DNA of 27,889 nucleotides from Lojkania enalia (taxonomy: Eukaryota; Ascomycota; Dothideomycetes; Pleosporales): positions 1-27,889 of the forward strand of contig ML986766.1 in assembly GCA_010094045.1 (NCBI GenBank), in the 5' to 3' direction. The notes under the pieces were generated by a model. It saw only the letters and a list, made by a program, of their open reading frames with translations, was not told where the DNA came from and made no database searches. The translations under genes and the position numbers were made by a program. Below are positions 23,401 through 27,889 of the stretch, one piece after another (the first letter of the stretch is position 1; each line of letters begins with the position of its first letter).

Positions 23401-24511
23401 TTCTTTAGACACTTTAGTAATAGGGTTAGTATATACCTTTAGGGCTAGAGCCTTATTAATATTAGCTATTAATATAGCAAAGATTTTATAGTTAAATTAC
23501 TAGAAGAGTTAGACTAGTAGTACGGCGCTTATATAGTATATATCTAGCTATAGCATAGACTTTAGATATTTAGGCTTAGATAGGTCCTCTTAACTATAAT
23601 TTTCGTTTAAAGTTAAGTTAGTTTTAATTTTAGGTTCTTTTAACTAGCGTAGTATTTTAAATAGCTAGTAATTATATCGGGTATAGCTTAATAAGTAGAG
23701 CTTTAAGTAGTACTACCTAGGCTTTAGGCTATATAAAAGTTGTAAATTAGTTACTTTAGAATCTTCTTTTATATTAGGTTTAGATAGTTTACAATTTTTA
23801 ATAACTGTTTAGGCAGCTTATTAGTAGATAGTAGTACTAGTAGATTATAAATATTAAGTTAAGCATCGGTTAGTAGTAAAGACTAGCTATTTATTCTCGT
23901 AGTCTAGGTTTATATAATACTTATATATCTATAACTATCCTAGAATTAACTAGTATTTTTCTAGTATAGTTATATAGAAATATATTATCTTTAAATAGTT
24001 TAAGTGTTGGAGGGTTAAGATAACTAAGTAGGAGATAGTCCTTTTATAGAAGACTTTTCTATTAAAGCCGGTTAGGTATAAATTATATAGAAGTTATATC
24101 TTTTAGAGTTTTAGGATATATATAAGGTCTCTATAGATATAACTATAACTAGTAGCCCTAGTATTAATAAGAATATTAATATCTTACTAGACTAGGTCTT
24201 AATAGATTAAAAAAGAAGCTAGAATCTAGTAGTTCTATAACTATTTTTATAGGGGCTAGTTCTATAGATATATAGAGATTCGGTATAAGCGTAGTTCTAG
24301 GAAGTAATTTACTTCTAAGACGAACCTTTTAGCAATATTCTAGTTGGTAAAACTAGCTGTATTTAAGAGTAAGAGTAACAACCTCGTTTATAGGATAATA
24401 AGCGTGTTAAGAATTGGTTGGAGGATTAGTTAGAGAATCGAAAGTAGGACCTACAGGGTATAGTAGAGTTCTAAGACCCTTAATAAATTAATAGTAGAGG
24501 GGCGCTGTATT
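20401..24511 (-). pseudogene. pol of Gypsy copy C, broken
   Basis: Same length and domain order as copy A. Protease Asp-Ser at 24218-24226. RT box at 22834-22845 reads CINN: TGT stands where A and D have TAT, and both Asp codons are AAT. RNase H block near 22380-22430, integrase zinc domain about 21660-21770, chromodomain about 20520-20650 (RRRHEYLVK*T, with the expected Trp replaced by Arg). The frame is -1 relative to gag. Stops are mostly TAA/TAG, so it is inactive despite lighter mutation. Confidence 0.92.
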
Positions 24512-25484
24512 CTAGTAAAATATATCTCTTACTACTATACTTATAACAGCGTCTTTTACGGCGGCGCCTTTCTTATTTATTAGAGCTTATAGGTGCGTAG
24601 CTAGAAGTATTAAGTTCTATAGTATTCGGGTCCTTCTAGTAAGTAGTATAATACTTCGGTTATTTATAGTAGTTGCTAGATAGGTAATATAAGTTAGTAT
24701 TATATAGGGAAATTAGGTTAGTATAGTCGTTTAGGGTGCTAGATATTATAATACTAATTATAGTACGGCGGAGCTTATTAGAGAGAGAATATTAGAGATA
24801 TATAATTTATCTAGTCTTATTTAGTTTAGTATCTATAATTAGGTGTTAGAATTTAGTAAAGTAAGTAGGGAACCTGCTTTAGCTTTACTTTAAAATCTCT
24901 AGCTTACTCTATATTATAGTCTCCTTATTCTAGTTACTATAGGTAGAATCTAAAAAGGCGACTAAACTATCTATAGAGTTAATACTCTTATCTATTAATA
25001 GGTTAACTAATATTACTAGGTCTTATTCTAGGCGGGAATAGGTATATAGAAGGCGGGTATATTTAGTTAGGTATTAGTTAGTATTTCCTTCTAGGTTATA
25101 GTAGAGCTTTCTAATAAAGTATAAAAGCTTTAAACATTTACTAAAGAATATTAGAAGGTTAAGTAAGTAGTTAGAATAGAAATATAGGTTGTATATAGTT
25201 TTAAGCGGATTAAGAGTTAACGCAGATATCTGTTTAGAAGTTAGAGTTGTAGGCTAAGTCAGGCTAAAAGCGGGTAATAGTTCTATTACTATTAATATAC
25301 TAGTAGCTAGTAGAGAGGTAGCCGTTTAACGGCTACTAAATTCCCTTTATATTACTTTAAGGTCTAACTTATAGCGGTTCTCCTAGATTACTAAGGCCTC
25401 TACTAGCATTTTATTCTTCTACTATAAAGAGTCTAGCTTGCTCTAGATCTCTTTAAGTATATTAACAAGCGCGTTCTTATCTAT
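24480..25484 (-). pseudogene. gag of Gypsy copy C, broken
   Basis: 335 codons from ATA at 25484-25482 (presumed former ATG, 30 bp from the LTR) to the first TAA after the knuckle. The zinc knuckle at about 24507-24547 reads CYKYSSKRYILLEY: the first Cys codon (TGT) survives here, whereas copy A has TAT. This confirms that the Tyr codons in A derive from Cys. The rest matches the gag of A. Confidence 0.88.
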
Positions 25485-25513
25485 AATATATAATAGTAGA
25501 TAATATAATATAA

Positions 25514-25816
25514 TATTACAGACATTTATATATAGTTAATTAATCATACTTTAAATAGTTAACTCTATTACTACATACTACATATAAATATTAAAACGTT
25601 ATATAAAGAATAGAGATATCTATATTATATAGGTTTTTATAGGAGCTAGGTTTATACTACTATACGGGCTAGCTGGGTTAGTAAAACCTTCCTCTATTAT
25701 AGTTAAGATAAGTCGGTTATGTTCTAGCTAGTAGTTAATAGTTATTGCTAGCAGCCGGTTCGGGTATTATAGTAAGGATAGTATAGGTATAGAGGTGTCG
25801 CGGTATTACCATAATA
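25514..25816 (-). repeat. 5' LTR of Gypsy copy C
   Basis: 303 bp, starts TATTACAGACATT and ends ATTACCATAATA. It is more mutated than its partner at 19798-20100 (for example TATATAGTTAATTAATCATAC at its start against ACACGCAGTTAGTTAATTATAC). Confidence 0.92.
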
Positions 25817-25821
25817 AAGGT
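25817..25821. repeat. Target-site duplication AAGGT, right copy (Gypsy C)
   Basis: Pairs with AAAGT at 19793-19797; after it the pol/gag sequence of D resumes with ATAGTAGAGCTC. Confidence 0.8.
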
Positions 25822-26507
25822 ATAGTAGAGCTCTAAGATTTTTAATAGATTAATAGTAGAGGGGCGCTATATTCTAGTAAAATATATTCCTTACTACTAT
25901 ATTTATAATAGCGTCTTTTACAGCAGCGCCTTTTTTATTTATTAAAACTTATAGGTGTATAGCTAAAAGTATTAAATTCTATAACGTTTAGATTCTTCTA
26001 ATAAATAGTATAATACTTTAGTTATTTATAATAGTTACTAGATAGATAATATAGATTAGTATTATATAGGGAAATTAGGTTAGTATAGTTATTTAGGGTA
26101 CTAGGTATTATAATATTAATTATAGTATAGTAGAGCTTATTAAAGTAAGAATATTAGAAATATATAATTTATCCGGTCTTATTTAGTTTAGTATCTATAA
26201 TTAGATATTAGAATTTAGTAAAGTAAATAGAGAACCTGCTTTAGCCTTACTTTAAAATCTCTAGCTTACTCTATACTATAGTCTTCTTATTCTAGTTACT
26301 ATAGGTAAATTCTAAGAAAGCGACTAAGCTATCTATAGAGTTAATACTCTTATCTATTAATAGGTTAACTAATATTACTAGATCTTATTCTAGACGGGAA
26401 TAGATATATAGAAAGTAGATATATTTAGTTAGATATTAGTTAGCGTTTCTTTCTAGTTTATAGTAGAGCTTTCTAATAAAGTATAAAAGCTCTAAATATT
26501 TACTAGA
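25817..26507 (-). pseudogene. Gypsy copy D, pol start and C-terminal half of gag
   Basis: Homologous to 5190-5880 of A and 24460-25140 of C. It includes the zinc knuckle region (about 25868-25935) and the gag core, with many in-frame stops. Homology ends abruptly after TTTACTAGA at about 26507, where A continues AAATATTAAAGG. The break is the boundary of element E. Confidence 0.88.
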
Positions 26508-27330
26508 TATAATAATGTAAAGAAATCGTTCCACGAAAAGCTTTATATATAACCTTATCCCAAAGCTTTTCGCTTATCTTATTCTACCCCTAGTTCTACC
26601 CCTTTTCCCTTCCGTATATAGTTGCACACTCCCTTATAAGTAGCTTAGTAGTTCTTCTATATCCTTTCGTATAAGGCCTATAGGTGTTAATAGAATTCCT
26701 AGGTCCCTAATCCCCTATATACTCCTATATACCTCTAAGTAGATTCATACTATATTTAGACCTATTATCTTACCTACGCCGTTATATTATATAGAAGAAC
26801 TTAATACTACTAGTAACAGCCTCTTTAATAATATCGTATCGATTATTTATTTAAATACGTCTAAGTCTAAAATACACCTAATTTAGTTTAGGTTATAATA
26901 CTTATATACTATTATATTAAATTATTTAGTTATTTAGATAGAATCTTAGAGATCTTCTATTAACTAAAGCCTTTAGGTTTAGAACTTCCTATCCCCTATA
27001 ATTAGGATTGCTTTTAGAAAAGCCGCGTAGAGTACGCTTAGGTAGAAACTCAGAGACTACTAATAACCTATTAGAATCGGAGGCAACCGCTGATATCTAA
27101 CTATAATTCACCTTCTAATTCCTATACTAGAATCGATATACGCGTAAGTTATAGTAAGAATAAACTTCTATCTATACGTGTAAAATAACTGTTACTTCTT
27201 ATAGAGGGCCCTATAACAGGCGGACCCCTCTCTATAGGGCCTATAATAAAGAACCTATCTAATTTAGAGGGAAATTAAAGTAAACTAACCTTTAAGAAAT
27301 AAATCGCAATTTTATAAGAGGAGATCATAC
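26508..27330 (+). other. Probable LTR and leader of element E, no gene seen
   Basis: No frame here has convincing protein character. A GC-richer patch at 27200-27236 contains TATAGAGGGCCCTATA followed by a similar TCTATAGGGCCTATAA, which could fold or mark a leader. No tRNA complement is recognisable. Confidence 0.4.
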
Positions 27331-27889
27331 GCTTAATATAATAGAGAACTATTAGTCTTAATTAACCTCTATAAACTACCGAATCAGAACCGATAATATA
27401 TTAAGAAACTTTTACAACTCCCCTAGTAAGAAACTTCTCGGCCACTTTTAAGCCCCCTTAAGCCTACCTTACTAAACGTACGCCTAAGATCGAAAGTTTT
27501 ATAGATAGTAGTAAACCTATATTTAAATAATAGTAAGCTTTAATTCTAGACTAACTTAAGATTAATATAGATTACTATTAGATAGAACGTACACGTATAG
27601 TATTAGTATAGAGATATACCTCTAGTACTATAAAAGGGTATCTAGAACTAAAATACCTAGCTAAATCGGACTAGTATCAGTTTAAGAATACTAAAGAAAT
27701 AATTTCGCTTCTATAATCGTATTTTATTATAGGTAATAAAGAGATAGAGGCGTAATAGGTGTTTTAAGTCCTAAAAATAAATAAGAGAGAAGTGTTCCTA
27801 ACTTTTAAAACTCGCTTTATTAGTATAGCTATTAGAGGATCTGTATCCGAATCTAAGTAGTTCTTCTACCTATAAGATAAGATTCTCCC
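27330..27889 (+). pseudogene. gag-like frame of element E, 3' end outside window
   Basis: In the frame of codon 27387-27389 the sequence reads TTPLVRNFSATFKPP, then LTKRTPKIESFIDSSKP, then YTSSTIKGYLELKYLA, KNTKEIISLL*SYFI and FLTFKTRFISIAIRG. This is the layout of a Ty3/Gypsy gag core: a proline-rich lead, a tryptophan-motif helix with the Trp/Gln codon now a stop, and the F-x-T-F-K-x-R-F block. Stops are TAA/TAG at Gln or Trp positions. The start codon is not certain; an ATA (formerly ATG) between 27320 and 27380 is likely. Alternative: another retroelement gag of similar fold. Confidence 0.7.

Larger units (their letters stand above)
19798..25816 (-). mobile_element. Gypsy copy C, full length, nested in copy D of the same family
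   Basis: A 6019-bp element with 303-bp LTRs at both ends and a near-perfect 5-bp TSD. It inserted into the pol 5' end of copy D in the same orientation. Gag (24480-25484, 335 codons) and the distances gag start to RT box (2639 bp) and RT box to pol end (2439 bp) are exactly those of copy A. It is shorter than A overall because its 3'-UTR minisatellite has fewer units. It keeps more C/G and TG/CA residues than D, in line with a later insertion. Confidence 0.95.
9837..26507 (-). mobile_element. Gypsy copy D, host of three nested insertions (5' end outside or lost)
   Basis: D is present as 9837-10254, 15607-19797 and 25817-26507, about 5.3 kb in total. The junctions with the Copia element and with copy C carry 5-bp target duplications, so the order of segments is certain. 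The spacing from the RT box (18172-18183) to the pol end (about 15740) is the same as in A and C. The gag N-terminus, leader and 5' LTR are not in the window: homology to A and C stops at about 26507, where element E begins. Confidence 0.9.
26508..27889 (+). mobile_element. Element E: 5' part of a second Gypsy-type retrotransposon, less RIP-damaged
   Basis: From about 26508 the sequence changes character: CpA and TpG reappear (TTGCACACTCCC near 26622, GAGGCAACCGCTGATATC near 27080). It is not homologous to the other elements here. A gag-like frame on the + strand begins by 27387 and is open to the window end apart from TAA/TAG stops. 26508-27330 would then hold the LTR and leader; a TGTAA at 26516 or TATAATA at 26508 could be the LTR start. 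I cannot fix the LTR end or the primer-binding site, since the second LTR is outside the window. Confidence 0.65.

Noticed and set aside
27200..27236. Hairpin-like GGGCCC/GGGCC patch as a terminator or tRNA
   Set aside because: No cloverleaf can be drawn, and intrinsic terminators are not expected in this fungal context.

Overview
The window is an AT-rich, gene-poor block of nested, mutationally inactivated LTR retrotransposons. It most likely comes from a filamentous ascomycete (Pezizomycotina) with repeat-induced point mutation (RIP). CpA and TpG are almost absent, TpA is in large excess and many CpG remain. Reading frames stay collinear over kilobases but are full of TAA/TAG. Catalytic Asp codons have become Asn, and ATG and TGG codons have become ATA and TAG. 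I see no intact host gene, RNA gene or CRISPR array. A specific species cannot be named from the sequence.

Layout. (1) Gypsy copy B (+ strand) enters at the left edge and continues at 6556-8246; it is split inside its integrase by copy A. (2) Gypsy copy A (371-6555, - strand) is full length, with two 303-bp LTRs and an ACTAT target-site duplication. (3) 8247-9836 is a relic that is not part of the Gypsy family; it has a cysteine cluster and a Lys/Glu-rich coiled-coil frame. (4) Gypsy copy D (- strand) starts with its 3' LTR at 9837 and is cut by three insertions: a complete Copia element (10255-15606, + strand, TSD TTATT), a complete Gypsy copy C of the same family (19798-25816, - strand, near-perfect 5-bp TSD), and element E at about 26508. 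(5) Element E (about 26508 to the window end, + strand) is a second Gypsy-type element that reads into a gag-like frame and is visibly less RIP-damaged.

The Gypsy family (A, B, C, D) has 303-bp LTRs with TGTTAC...GTAACA ends. It has a short leader, gag with a CCHC knuckle, and pol in the -1 frame. Pol runs protease, reverse transcriptase, RNase H, integrase and chromodomain. A variable minisatellite lies between pol and the polypurine tract. A and C have gag frames of exactly the same length, and A, C and D have the same spacing from the RT motif to the pol end, so decay has been almost purely by point mutation. The Copia element has one gag-pol frame, short 126-bp LTRs and a primer-binding site that fits the anticodon loop of initiator tRNA-Met.

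Relative age can be read from the nesting: B predates A, and D predates Copia, C and E. The observations I consider least expected are the conserved gag/pol frame offset, the variable 3'-UTR minisatellite, the duplicated polypurine-tract/LTR junction in Copia, and the unexplained relic at 8247-9836. I found no evidence of a new defence or biosynthetic system.
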